Positions 1 through 10,468 of a stretch of DNA of 64,000 nt are shown here, in pieces (positions within the stretch are counted from its first letter, which is position 1; every line of letters begins with the position of its first letter). A model generated the notes under the pieces. It was not told where the DNA came from. It saw nothing but the letters and a program-made list of their open reading frames with translations, and did not search any database. A program made the translations under genes and the position numbers. The stretch lies in assembly GCF_947503705.1 (NCBI RefSeq), contig NZ_CANNES010000008.1, positions 62,001-126,000 of the forward strand, written 5' to 3'. The DNA comes from an uncultured Tateyamaria sp. (GTDB lineage: Bacteria > Pseudomonadota > Alphaproteobacteria > Rhodobacterales > Rhodobacteraceae).

Positions 1-92
1 ATCACGGTGCCCACGATCAAGGCGATGCGCAGTGCGCGCATCGTCACGCTGCGGTCGGTGGCGATCTGCCAAAAGGTGGGCGTTTGGGGCAT
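1..92 (-). CDS. NrtS-like small membrane protein, N-terminal fragment
   Basis: Only the first 30 codons lie inside the window; the gene continues past base 1. The reading starts MPQTPTFWQIATD and runs into a basic-then-hydrophobic stretch (RALRIALIVGTV), which resembles the start of the short two-helix NrtS nitrate/nitrite transporter family. An AAGGA ribosome site sits 7 bases before the ATG at 90-92. It is transcribed in the same direction as the restriction genes upstream, but about 90 bases separate them. The family assignment comes from the N-terminal pattern alone, so it is tentative. Confidence 0.5.
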   Translation of the reverse strand, partial: MPQTPTFWQIATDRSVTMRALRIALIVGTV

Positions 93-183
93 GTTGAATT
101 CCTTGTTGTCCCGTGATGTGCACCCTGGGCGGCGCGTCCGCAAGGCACATGTCACTGGGCGCACGCAGCCGTGACCGCATGTG

Positions 184-1074
184 TCAGCCAAGCATGATCC
201 CATGTTGAGCGGCAAGGTTACGCGCCTCACCGCTGACGGGCCTGTGGGAAATAAAGGCGCTTGGATCACAAGCGGGCAACCCGAGGGCCGCGATCAGCGG
301 GGCATCATATTGACCCGAAAGCAGCAGAATGCCCTCGCGCGCCAGATGATCCCTTGTACCGCGCCCGTTATCCGCTCTGATCCGGCGCATGAAATCGCGT
401 TGCTGCGCCACTGCCTCGACCACGTCGCGGGTGATGGGAACACCTTGGATTTCGCGAAAAAGGGCCGCCATCCGCGCGTTGCCTGTCTTGCCCGCGAATA
501 TCCGTGTGGTCACGTCCGCAGGCACCGTCCGCCAGAAGTTGGGTGGATAGGGGTGGTCGCGCAAAAGCCAGAAGATGTTTGCGAATCCTTCGGCAGACAC
601 GGTTTTTTTGGCGTCCTTATTCTGACCGGCCGTCAGGTAGTCAGGTCGCGCCACGATCAACCCAAGGTAACATGTCGCCCGCACCTCATCCGCTGCCACC
701 AGGATACACGGTGCATCCACCGCCTCGGTCGGGATCATCCAATTGCTGCCCATCGTGTTCTTGATGTCAACGTCATGGCCTTGGAGTCGCGTATCCAACC
801 GCCCGCGCGGCAGGTTCAAAAGCGCGCGCAATTCAATCTCGACCCGCGTGCCGATATAGGTCTTTTCCGTCTTTTCAAGTTCATCATAGGATCGTCGCCC
901 GGTCTTGGGCGTCATGATCACATCGTCAATGCATTGGCGCAGCATGGTCGCGAAATCGCGGGCAAGTGGGTCGGTGCCGCCCGCCCGCGCTGTGATATCA
1001 TTGGCGAGACTGTTCAACAGCGGGTAATCGGGGTGCCCCGGCGTGACGATACTGTCCGGAACGCGCGCCTTCAT
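184..1074 (-). CDS. NaeI-family type II restriction endonuclease
   Basis: A 296-residue protein that resembles NaeI along its length. NaeI cuts GCCGGC and must bind a second copy of the site to become active. The nuclease core is visible at residues 73-108: YIGTRVEIEL, then RLDTRL, then GHDVDIKNT, giving candidate metal/catalytic residues E79, D94, D103 and K105 with spacing close to NaeI's E70-D86-D95-K97. The rest matches the topoisomerase-like second DNA-binding half of NaeI (around SAEGFANIFWLLRDHPYPPNFWRTV and the C-terminal LLLSGQYDAPLIAALGL region). The start ATG overlaps the methyltransferase stop by 4 bases (ATGA), so the two are translationally coupled. Specificity for GCCGGC is inferred from family membership, not shown. 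Confidence 0.85.
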   Translation of the reverse strand: MKARVPDSIVTPGHPDYPLLNSLANDITARAGGTDPLARDFATMLRQCIDDVIMTPKTGRRSYDELEKTEKTYIGTRVEIELRALLNLPRGRLDTRLQGHDVDIKNTMGSNWMIPTEAVDAPCILVAADEVRATCYLGLIVARPDYLTAGQNKDAKKTVSAEGFANIFWLLRDHPYPPNFWRTVPADVTTRIFAGKTGNARMAALFREIQGVPITRDVVEAVAQQRDFMRRIRADNGRGTRDHLAREGILLLSGQYDAPLIAALGLPACDPSAFISHRPVSGEARNLAAQHGIMLG

Positions 1075-2027
1075 CCGACGGCGCGCAACACCCGTTTGCG
1101 CAGAACCTTGCCGATCCGTGCGGACACGGCATGTGCCACGGGTGGGGGAAAGGCATTGCCGACCTGGCGGTAGGCATTGGTCTTGGCCCCGGTAAAGTGC
1201 CAGTCGTCGGGAAAGCCCTGAATGCGCGCGACCATCGGCACAGTCAGGCGCGGCATGCCGACATGATCGGCCTCTGGCGGTGTTGGCGCAACAGTGCGCC
1301 CTTCAACCCCTAACGTGGCCCAAGCCGCGCGGGCGCGCGTGGGGCCGAGGTCGGGACCGCCATGCTTTTTCGACCCGCCCACGATGGTCGGTGCAATCTC
1401 GTCTGCCTTATCGGCCCAGGCATCGGCACCGGGCCAGCCACCAGCCCCCATCAAATCACGCAGGGTTTCACCAACGGTCGGAGGATTATGCGGATGCGCC
1501 TCTGGCCAGTCGAAGTATTCGGACCGCGTTTGCTCAACCGCGACGATCACCACGCGCGGGCGCAGTTGCGGCACACCGTAATCCGACGCATTAAGCAGCC
1601 GCCAGTCGGTCTTGTAGCCCAGAGCATCCAACTGCGTCTTCAGCCGCTCGCGGTAGTCGTGGAAGACGGCGCCCAGAAAGCCGCGTACATTTTCGATCAT
1701 CACAGCGCGCGGGCGGGCTGCATCAATGATGTCTATGGCGTCGTTGAACAGGTTCCGCTCGTCTTTTTCCCCGAGCTGTTTGCCCGCGATGGAAAAGGGC
1801 GGGCAGGGCAGGCCACCGGCCAGCAGGTCCATACCGCGATAGTCGGCGGCACGTTCCTTGAAAATGCGCAGGTCTTCTTCCAACACGTTCCATTGGGGGC
1901 GGTTGTGGCGCAGCGTGTTGCAGCAGTGTTTGTCGATCTCAACGAGGGCCGTATGCGCAAACCCGGCCTGTTCCAAGCCGAGGGCCTGACCGCCCGCGCC
2001 TGCGCAGAGTTCCACAGATGTCAGCAT
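1071..2027 (-). CDS. DNA (cytosine-5) methyltransferase of the NaeI-like system
   Basis: A C5-cytosine methyltransferase that would protect host DNA from the coupled endonuclease. Motifs in order: motif I near the start (SVELCAGAGGQALGLE), motif IV with the catalytic Cys (GGLPCPPFS), motif VI (ENVRG), motif VIII (QLRPRVVIVAV), then a variable target-recognition region, and motifs IX/X (GNAFPPPVAHAVS). I start it at the ATG at 2027 (318 residues) because GAGGG precedes it and the family begins just before motif I; an in-frame TTG at 2084 would add 19 residues but has no ribosome site. The order methyltransferase-then-nuclease lets protection be made first. The likely target is GCCGGC if the pair behaves like M.NaeI/NaeI. 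Confidence 0.9.
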   Translation of the reverse strand: MLTSVELCAGAGGQALGLEQAGFAHTALVEIDKHCCNTLRHNRPQWNVLEEDLRIFKERAADYRGMDLLAGGLPCPPFSIAGKQLGEKDERNLFNDAIDIIDAARPRAVMIENVRGFLGAVFHDYRERLKTQLDALGYKTDWRLLNASDYGVPQLRPRVVIVAVEQTRSEYFDWPEAHPHNPPTVGETLRDLMGAGGWPGADAWADKADEIAPTIVGGSKKHGGPDLGPTRARAAWATLGVEGRTVAPTPPEADHVGMPRLTVPMVARIQGFPDDWHFTGAKTNAYRQVGNAFPPPVAHAVSARIGKVLRKRVLRAVG

Positions 2028-2146
2028 GTGCCCGCCCTCGTGTCCCGCCTTCAACGCCACTGCAGTCAAAGGATCAATGCCCAAACTGGTAGCGCGATTT
2101 ACGTTCCTTGTCTGTTCTTACCGTTTGGGGGGCAGTGCGGCAAGCG

Positions 2147-2428
2147 CTATTGGTCTGTCGGAGTGTCCCATTTCCAGGCAATCGCGCCCAGGTAATTGCC
2201 ACTGTCCACTGCGTTCACGGTGATCCGTTTTGGCCCATACCCATCCGCCTTGCGAAAGCGCCGATAATCACGCCGGTTCTTGGCTCGCCGGTGCAGCCCC
2301 GACAAGGTGATGACCATAAATGTGCCTTCGCCCCGCAGCGGAATTGTATCAACAGTCTGCCAACCGCTTCGCAGCGCGTCTTCGAGTACCAGATAAGGGT
2401 CGCGCCGGATCGGAACGGAGTGTTTCAC
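2147..2428 (-). CDS. small basic protein of unknown function, first gene of the RM operon
   Basis: A 93-residue open frame with a GTG start and an AAGG site about 10 bases before it. I do not recognise the family. The N-terminal half is mixed, the middle is strongly basic (LHRRAKNRRDYRRFRKADG), and the end is aromatic (GNYLGAIAWKWD). There is no obvious helix-turn-helix, so it is not a standard controller (C) protein, and it lacks Vsr nickase motifs. It lies 119 bases upstream of the methyltransferase start on the same strand, and just downstream of tRNA-Gly. A role in the restriction system is inferred from position only. Confidence 0.5.
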   Translation of the reverse strand: MKHSVPIRRDPYLVLEDALRSGWQTVDTIPLRGEGTFMVITLSGLHRRAKNRRDYRRFRKADGYGPKRITVNAVDSGNYLGAIAWKWDTPTDQ

Positions 2429-2528
2429 GCGATTTGCCTTTTTGTTGGACGGTCACATTTTACCCCGCCACAATATATGTGCAACGCGTCACTTGGCAGC
2501 ACGGGGCGTGCGAAACTGTGCCGGAGGC

Positions 2529-2602
2529 TGGAGCGGGTAACGAGAATCGAACTCGTAACTAAAGCTTGGGAAGCTGCCGTGATACCTTTTCACCATACCC
2601 GC
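2529..2602 (-). tRNA. tRNA-Gly (anticodon CCC), CCA encoded
   Basis: Reading the minus strand, a 7-bp acceptor stem GCGGGTA/TACCCGC, a D arm GTGA/TCAC, the anticodon loop TTCCCAA (anticodon CCC), a T arm ACGAG/CTCGT with TTCGATT loop, discriminator T and encoded CCA fold into a 74-nt cloverleaf. The anticodon stem GCAGC/GCTTT is weak: it holds one C-T mismatch and one G-T pair. The gene reads GGG codons. It borders the restriction-modification operon. Confidence 0.92.
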
Positions 2603-2660
2603 GTGCCCTGTCGCCGAGATAGGCAAGGGGCGCAAGGCCGTCAAGGGGGATTGCGGCAGC

Positions 2661-3503
2661 TCAGGCAGCGGTACGAGCTTGGTAGAGATTGATCAAAGCA
2701 GGCACGCGGATTCCATTGGCGCCTGCAAATTCCCCCATTTGTGCGCGCAGCGCTTCTCTGAGCCGGGCGCGATCTTCAGCGGTTGCCTCGAATTGGCGCA
2801 GGGCGCGATCGGCGGGGCCGATCTCGCACAAAAGCGCTGTAAAATCATCCAGATCACCCGGTGGGGTAAGACAAAGCTCGACCGGGCGACAGGTCACATC
2901 GACCAGCCCGGCGGCTTTCAGCATCGGGATGATCCGGTTTGCATCCTCAAAGGCGAAAGGGCCGGGCAGAGTGCGGTCCACCTTCTCCATCGGGCCAAAG
3001 ACCTGCGTGGCAGCCGCTGCGGCGCGCATAAAGTAGGGGTTTTTGGCTGCATGGCCCCAGGCCGCAAAAGTCAGCGGCGCGCCGGGCACCAGGCCGCGCG
3101 CGATATTGGCAAAGGCCGCAGTTGTGTCTGCAAAAAACATTATGCCAAAGCGCGAGATCATGGCGTCAAAGCTCTGCGCCATGAAAGGATGGATTTGTGC
3201 ATCGGCCTTGAGGTTTGCGGCATTCGGGTGGTCTTGTAGCCGCGTCTTTGCCAGGGCGAGCATCGGGTCGGAGATATCGACGCCGGAGACATGACCTAAG
3301 GGCCCCACAAGTGACGCGGCGGCGGCCACGCTGGCCCCTGTGCCGCTGCCGATGTCGAGCACCCGTGCGCCCTGGGGCAAGTTTGCCGCCACAAGCACCA
3401 GATCGAGAACCGGCTGCAACAGGCGATCCATCCGGTCCTGCATTGCAACCCATTTGTCACCTGCGTCACTGCCCCAAAAAGCCTCTTGGTCTGCGTTGCT
3501 CAT
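2661..3503 (-). CDS. class I SAM-dependent methyltransferase (UbiE/type 11 family)
   Basis: A 280-residue soluble methyltransferase. The SAM-binding motif I is VLDIGSGTGASV (about residues 48-59), the acidic motif II end is GVDIS, and SFDAMISRFGIMFF is the post-I region typical of small-molecule methyltransferases of the UbiE/type 11 group. The C-terminal third is a helical cap (residues about 180-275) that varies in this family, so the substrate cannot be told. The start overlaps the stop of the exported 140-residue protein by 4 bases, which places it last in the operon with the ASKHA/2Fe-2S protein. A link to corrinoid or C1 chemistry is possible but only suggested by context. Confidence 0.8.
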   Translation of the reverse strand: MSNADQEAFWGSDAGDKWVAMQDRMDRLLQPVLDLVLVAANLPQGARVLDIGSGTGASVAAAASLVGPLGHVSGVDISDPMLALAKTRLQDHPNAANLKADAQIHPFMAQSFDAMISRFGIMFFADTTAAFANIARGLVPGAPLTFAAWGHAAKNPYFMRAAAAATQVFGPMEKVDRTLPGPFAFEDANRIIPMLKAAGLVDVTCRPVELCLTPPGDLDDFTALLCEIGPADRALRQFEATAEDRARLREALRAQMGEFAGANGIRVPALINLYQARTAA

Positions 3504-3922
3504 GGAACAACCCGCGCAAGGATGGTGGACACAATTCCGCTGGGACAGCAGCGCGGGTCGCCATCGCGGTACTGATACTGGATCAACACTGCGCCTTCGG
3601 GATGGGTCTGGACCTCCTTGATCCCGGCACCGGGCAACTCAAAGGGGGCACCCATCACATAACCGCCCTGAACCGGCGTTACGATCCGGTATTCCAAGCT
3701 GGTTGCGTTGCCGCCATAGGCGCTCGCATAGACGGCCTGCACGATCAGATCGAGGGGGGCCTGACGATCCCAATCAATGGGCCAGGTTGCGGCACCATCC
3801 ACGATCTGATTGGGCTGTTGCAGGGCCGCGAAAAGGGCTGCATCGCCTTGCCCTTTGGGTATGATATTCTGCGCGGCCAATGGTGTGGCGCAGAGCAGGA
3901 ACAGTGCAAGGAGGGCCCTCAT
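3500..3922 (-). CDS. exported protein of unknown function, 140 residues
   Basis: It begins with a clear Sec signal peptide, MRALLALFLLCATPLAAQ, with cleavage expected after LAA or AAQ. The mature part has about 120 residues, no membrane segment, and a Cys pair near the C-terminus (DPRCCPSG). I do not recognise the family. It overlaps the ASKHA protein gene before it and the methyltransferase gene after it, each by an ATGA, so the three are co-translated. GAGGG precedes the start. Confidence 0.7.
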   Translation of the reverse strand: MRALLALFLLCATPLAAQNIIPKGQGDAALFAALQQPNQIVDGAATWPIDWDRQAPLDLIVQAVYASAYGGNATSLEYRIVTPVQGGYVMGAPFELPGAGIKEVQTHPEGAVLIQYQYRDGDPRCCPSGIVSTILARVVP

Positions 3923-5961
3923 GCGCGCCGCCTCCTGCGGCGACCGCCGCCGCCTTCATTTTCGCCGCCAGAGTTAAAGCTGACCTCGGGCAGGCTGACC
4001 AAGCTATTGAGGATCGGAAACGGATCGGCAGAATTGGGAATGGCGGAGGCGTTCACGAAGTGCTCCTGAAAGCGGGGTTCGATGGCGGTTTCGATCTTGT
4101 GAATTTGGCGCACGGTGGCCTCAATCTCGGATCGGGCTTCGATGTTCAAAAGCGCGATGCGCGCCCCGGTGCCCGCAGCATTTCCGGCAGAAGTCACCTT
4201 TTCAAAGGGCGCATCGGGGATCATGCCCAACACCATGGCATGTTTGGGCGAGATATGCGCACCGAATGCACCGGCCAGCACAACCCGGTCCACGCGGTCG
4301 ACGCCGAACTTGTCCATCAACAGGCGCGCTCCAGAATATAGTGCGGCCTTGGCCATCTGGATGGCGCGAATGTCGGGGTTCGTGACGGTGATGAGAGGCC
4401 CGCCGGTTTCCGTGCCATCATGCAGGACGTAAGAGTGCGTGCGCCCGTCCGCGATGCAGCGGGTTGTGCCGGTCTGTGCGGCACTCCCGATCAGGCCAGA
4501 GGGGTCCAGGAGGCCCGCCAGGCGCATCTCTGCAATCGCCTCGATGATGCCAGAGCCGCAAATGCCGGTGATGCCCGTGACGGCGGTGGCGTCTGCAAAT
4601 CCGTCCTCTTCCGACCACAGATCAACGCCGATGACGCGAAAACGCGGCTCTTTGGTGGTGGGATCAATTTCAACCCGCTCGATGGCGCCGGGGGCGGCGC
4701 GCTGACCGGATGTGATCTGCGCGCCCTCAAAGGCGGGGCCGGTGGGCGAGGAACAGGCCAGAACCTTGTCACGATTGCCCAACAGGATCTCGGCATTGGT
4801 GCCGACATCGACAACCAGAACGAGGTCATCGGATTTGTCGGGTGCCTCGCTCAGGGCGACGGCCGCCGCATCCGCGCCCACATGCCCCGCAATGCAGGGC
4901 AACAGATACACGCGGGCCGAGGGATGAATGTTCAGATCAAGGTCATCAGCGCGCAGGCGCATCGCATCAGAGGTGGCAAGGGCGAAAGGCGCCTGGCCCA
5001 ATTCGAACGGGTCAATGCCCAGAAACAGGTGATGCATGACCGGATTGCACACAAAGACCGCGTCGACGATCAGGCCCTTGTCGATCTGTGCCTCTGCCGC
5101 GATCTGGGTGAAGAGGGCGTTCATTCCTTCGCGCACGGCGCGGGTCATTTCATCCGCGCCGCCCGCGTTCATCATGCCATAGCTCACCCGGCTCATCAGG
5201 TCTTCGCCAAAACGGATTTGAGGGTTCATGATGCCCGAGGACGCCACAACTTCGCCCGTGATCAGATCGCACAAATGGGCCGCAATGGTGGTGGAACCAA
5301 GATCGACGGCAAGGCCATACATGGTGCCCTCGTAATAGCCCGGCCACAGGTGCATGATGCGCGGCGCGTTCTCGGCGTCGCCGAGGTGTATGGCCGCTGT
5401 GACCTTCCATTCGCCCTTGCGCAGGGTCGGTTGCAACGATTGTAGAATGTGCAGATCGGCGTGGATATTGCTGATGCCCCAATCCGCTTCGATCGCCCGC
5501 ACCAACCGCTCCAGATCGCCTGATGGCTCGTGCATATCGGGTTGCTCGACCTCCACAAAAAAGAGCTTGGTCGAGGGGTTCATGACGATATCGCGGGCCT
5601 CGGCGCGCTTGCGCACGACTTGTTTGTGGACTTGGCTTTCGGGGGGCACATCAATCACGACGTCGCCCTGTACAGTGGCCTGACAGCCCAGGCGACGGCC
5701 ATCAATCAACCCGCGCTTGTCCTTGTAGCGTTGCTCGACCTTGTTCCATTCGGACAACGCGTCTTCTTCCACTGTCACGCCATGTTTGGAAAACTCGCCG
5801 TAGCTGGGGGTGATCTGACACTTGGAGCAGATACCACGCCCGCCACAGACGGAATCGAGGTCAACGCCCAATTGCCGTGCCGCCGTCAGAATAGGGGTGC
5901 CTGCGGGAAAGTGGCCACGCTTGCCAGAGGGAGTGAAAACGACAAGAGGATCAGTGCTCAT
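3919..5961 (-). CDS. RACo-like corrinoid-activating ASKHA ATPase with 2Fe-2S domain
   Basis: A 680-residue reductive activator of corrinoid proteins. Residues about 5-100 form a plant-type 2Fe-2S ferredoxin with ligands C39, C45, C48 (CGGRGICSKC) and C93 (LGCQA). A linker follows, then an ASKHA (actin-like ATPase) domain from about residue 215, beginning GLAVDLGSTTIAAHLCD and containing VVDVGTNAEILLGN and GITGICGSGIIEAIAE. The family uses ATP to push an electron from the cluster into inactivated cob(II)alamin of methyltransferase corrinoid proteins, often in methylamine, glycine betaine or similar demethylation. I use the ATG at 5961; an in-frame GTG at 6006 is possible. The tail ends in four Gly, six Arg and Ala, which is unusual. 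No corrinoid protein is present in the window. Confidence 0.85.
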   Translation of the reverse strand: MSTDPLVVFTPSGKRGHFPAGTPILTAARQLGVDLDSVCGGRGICSKCQITPSYGEFSKHGVTVEEDALSEWNKVEQRYKDKRGLIDGRRLGCQATVQGDVVIDVPPESQVHKQVVRKRAEARDIVMNPSTKLFFVEVEQPDMHEPSGDLERLVRAIEADWGISNIHADLHILQSLQPTLRKGEWKVTAAIHLGDAENAPRIMHLWPGYYEGTMYGLAVDLGSTTIAAHLCDLITGEVVASSGIMNPQIRFGEDLMSRVSYGMMNAGGADEMTRAVREGMNALFTQIAAEAQIDKGLIVDAVFVCNPVMHHLFLGIDPFELGQAPFALATSDAMRLRADDLDLNIHPSARVYLLPCIAGHVGADAAAVALSEAPDKSDDLVLVVDVGTNAEILLGNRDKVLACSSPTGPAFEGAQITSGQRAAPGAIERVEIDPTTKEPRFRVIGVDLWSEEDGFADATAVTGITGICGSGIIEAIAEMRLAGLLDPSGLIGSAAQTGTTRCIADGRTHSYVLHDGTETGGPLITVTNPDIRAIQMAKAALYSGARLLMDKFGVDRVDRVVLAGAFGAHISPKHAMVLGMIPDAPFEKVTSAGNAAGTGARIALLNIEARSEIEATVRQIHKIETAIEPRFQEHFVNASAIPNSADPFPILNSLVSLPEVSFNSGGENEGGGGRRRRRRA

Positions 5962-6109
5962 GGAGGCCTCGGATGATTTGACTTGGCGTAACATACTGTC
6001 CCCCACGCGGGGCGAAAGCCATCAAACGACATCGGCAGGCCGGACGCGTCACCTTTTCACGGTTCGTTATGGGCACACCGGCCTTCCGATGGGGCAGAGC
6101 CCCCCGGAC

Positions 6110-7062
6110 CTATGCGCCCAGGCGTGCGTGGAAAATAAAGCCAAGAAGGTTCATCAGCACTTGCGCCGCCAGGATCGCGGTGCTGCCCGTTGGGTCGTAA
6201 TCAGGAGCGACCTCAACAAGGTCGATGCCCACAATCTCGTGCCGTTTGGCCGCCGCCTGTAACATCTCAAGAACATCATAGTAGAGAAAGCCGCCATGGC
6301 TGGGCGTGCCCGTGCCCGGCGCGATGGAGGGGCAGAAGGCGTCAATGTCGATCGTGATATAGACCCGCGCGCCCTTGGGAATACGGGCAATCACGCCCTC
6401 GGGCCCCAAAGCGCGCGCCTGGCGCACCGACAGGATGTCGGAACCCATGGCTCGCGCATCTTCATAGCCTTCTTTGGCGGTTGAACTGACATTGCGGATA
6501 CCCACCTGGGTCAACCCCGTGACGTAATCACATTCCGCCGCCCGTCGCATCGGGTTCCCGTGCCCGTGCCGCACCCCGTGCCGTTCGTCGACGAAATCCA
6601 GATGCGCGTCGATTTGCAGGATGTGAACGTCGCCTTGGTCGTCAAAGGCGCGGATGCAGGGAATGTTGATCGAATGATCGCCTCCGATGGTCACCGGCAG
6701 GGCCCCAGCCTTCAGGGCTGCACGCACGCCCACTTCGATATTGGCGTGACTGCCTTCGGTATCGGTATGAATGATGTCAGCGTCGCCCATGTCCACGATC
6801 CGCACGGTTTCGGGCAAATAAGTGGCGTCGTCTTCGTGGTCATAAGCGCCTGCATGCCCAAAGCTGAACAGCGTCGACGCCTCGCGCACCGCGCGCGGGC
6901 CAAACCGCGCGCCGGACCGCCATTGCGTGCCTGCGTCAAAGGGCGCGCCTAAGATGGCGACATCTGCCTCAAATGCAGCCCAGTCCTCGACATAGGGGCG
7001 CTTGCCAAAAGTGGCGATGCCCACGAAAGGCAGGTTCAGACGGCCCGCATCATAGGCGTTGG

Positions 7063-7066
<4 letters not shown>
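6110..7066 (-). CDS. speB: agmatinase / ureohydrolase family enzyme
   Basis: A 318-residue ureohydrolase that removes urea from agmatine or a related guanidino compound. The binuclear manganese site is visible: GGDHS, then DAHLDFVDE, then DIDAFCPS. The first ATG with a strong ribosome site (GAAGGAGATACCCA-ATG) is at 7066; the frame stays open upstream but without support. The start overlaps the stop of the exported 163-residue protein by 4 bases. The enzyme could act on another guanidino acid, because members of this family (guanidinobutyrase, guanidinopropionase) share these motifs. Confidence 0.85.
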
Positions 7067-9119
<2,053 letters not shown>

Positions 9120-9161
9120 TATCAATGTCTTGTGGGGCGATATTGAAGTGAATTTGACACG

Positions 9162-10322
9162 ATGACCCCTGGTGCAAGGGTCGCTGCGGCGATCGAAGTC
9201 CTTGATGCGATGGCAGTCGGCCAAGCCGCGGAACAAGCGCTGAGCCGTTGGGCGCGCGCCAGTCGTTATGCCGGATCCAAAGATCGGGCCGCCGTGCGTG
9301 ATCACGTTTTTGACGTTTTGCGTCACAAGCGCAGTGACGCGGCGCGCGGCGGTGATACCACCGGCCGGGCCCTGATGATTGGGCGACTGCGGGCGCAAGA
9401 TGCTGATATAGAGGCGCTTTTTGACGGTTCTGGCTATGGCCCGCCGCCGTTGTCGGAGGCGGAGCGCCTGCGACCTGGGGTGCCTGATGACATTGGCATC
9501 CGGTGGGACATGCCGGATTGGTTGATCCCGCATCTTCAGGACGGCCTTGGCGCGGATGCCGAGCGCACGGCAGTCGCCTTGACCGAACGCGCGCCCGTGA
9601 CACTGCGGGTCAATACCGCGCGCACGACCCCCGCCGCCGCCATCGCTGCTTTGGCGGACGAAGGGGTGGTTGCGGCCCCAAATCCACGTGCGGCCACGGC
9701 GCTGACCGTGACCGAAGGCGCGCGGCGTGTGCGCAATGGCCCCTGTTTCCAGGGCGGCCATGTAGAGGTGCAGGATGCATCAAGCCAGGCGGCGGTCGCC
9801 GGTCTGATCGGGCAGGGCCGGGCACTTGATTTCTGCGCAGGTGGCGGCGGCAAGGCGCTGGCACTTGCGGCGATGGGCTGGCAGGTGAGCGCGCACGATA
9901 TTGATCCCGCGCGGATGCAAGACATACCGGTACGTGCTGCGCGTGGCGGGCATGACATCACTCTTTGCTCTTCCCAAGATTTGGCGCAGGCAGGTCAATT
10001 CGATCTGGTCTTTTGCGATGCGCCCTGTTCGGGTTCCGGCACCTGGCGGCGGACGCCAGAGGCGAAATGGGCGCTGACGCCGGAGCGGCTGACGGAATTG
10101 ACCCAAATGCAGGCTGATGTACTTGAAACCGCTCGGGCTTATGTGGCTCCGGGTGGACTTCTGGTCTATGCGACCTGCTCGGTCTTTTCAGCCGAAAATG
10201 AGGGCTGCGTTGCGTGGTTTCTGGACGATCATCCCGATTGGACCTTGGCCGAGGCTCAAGGTTGGCCCGTCGATCAGGCCGGGGATGGGTTTTATTGCGC
10301 CCGCTTGACGCAGCGACAATAA
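9162..10322 (+). CDS. RsmB/NOP-family rRNA (cytosine-C5) methyltransferase
   Basis: A 386-residue RNA m5C methyltransferase. The first third carries a NusB-like helical region, as in RsmB. The SAM motif is ALDFCAGGGGKALAL, motif IV is DAPCSGSGTWRR (C289) and motif VI is YATCS (C339, the expected nucleophile of this family). It is shorter than E. coli RsmB (about 430) and may modify a different rRNA cytosine. It lies directly downstream of guaB on the same strand. Confidence 0.88.
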   Translation: MTPGARVAAAIEVLDAMAVGQAAEQALSRWARASRYAGSKDRAAVRDHVFDVLRHKRSDAARGGDTTGRALMIGRLRAQDADIEALFDGSGYGPPPLSEAERLRPGVPDDIGIRWDMPDWLIPHLQDGLGADAERTAVALTERAPVTLRVNTARTTPAAAIAALADEGVVAAPNPRAATALTVTEGARRVRNGPCFQGGHVEVQDASSQAAVAGLIGQGRALDFCAGGGGKALALAAMGWQVSAHDIDPARMQDIPVRAARGGHDITLCSSQDLAQAGQFDLVFCDAPCSGSGTWRRTPEAKWALTPERLTELTQMQADVLETARAYVAPGGLLVYATCSVFSAENEGCVAWFLDDHPDWTLAEAQGWPVDQAGDGFYCARLTQRQ

Positions 10323-10393
10323 CAAGGCTTACTCAACTCTAAGTTTAATTCAGCGCTTTTGGCGACGACTTCAGCGTGTCAGCACCCCTCGGG

Positions 10394-10419
10394 TTAACCG
10401 GGTTAAGACGCAATTAACC
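10394..10419 (+). promoter_or_regulatory. CtrA box(es) upstream of cckA
   Basis: A TTAA at 10394 is followed by TTAA-GACGCAA-TTAA at 10403-10417, which is the full alphaproteobacterial CtrA consensus TTAA-N7-TTAA, ending in CC. It lies 52 bases before the chosen cckA start. CckA feeds phosphate to CtrA, so this would close a feedback loop. The match is seen; binding is inferred. Confidence 0.65.
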
Positions 10420-10468
10420 GTTCTTGTCGCACAAAAGCGGGCAATGATTCGAGATGTGGAGGTCTCTG

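Noticed and set aside
181-1173. 330-codon plus-strand frame across the endonuclease gene
   Set aside because: The minus strand encodes a clear NaeI-family protein; the plus frame has no known features.
2529-2602. tRNA-Gly as an attachment site of a genomic island
   Set aside because: No integrase gene and no repeated tRNA 3' end was seen in the window.
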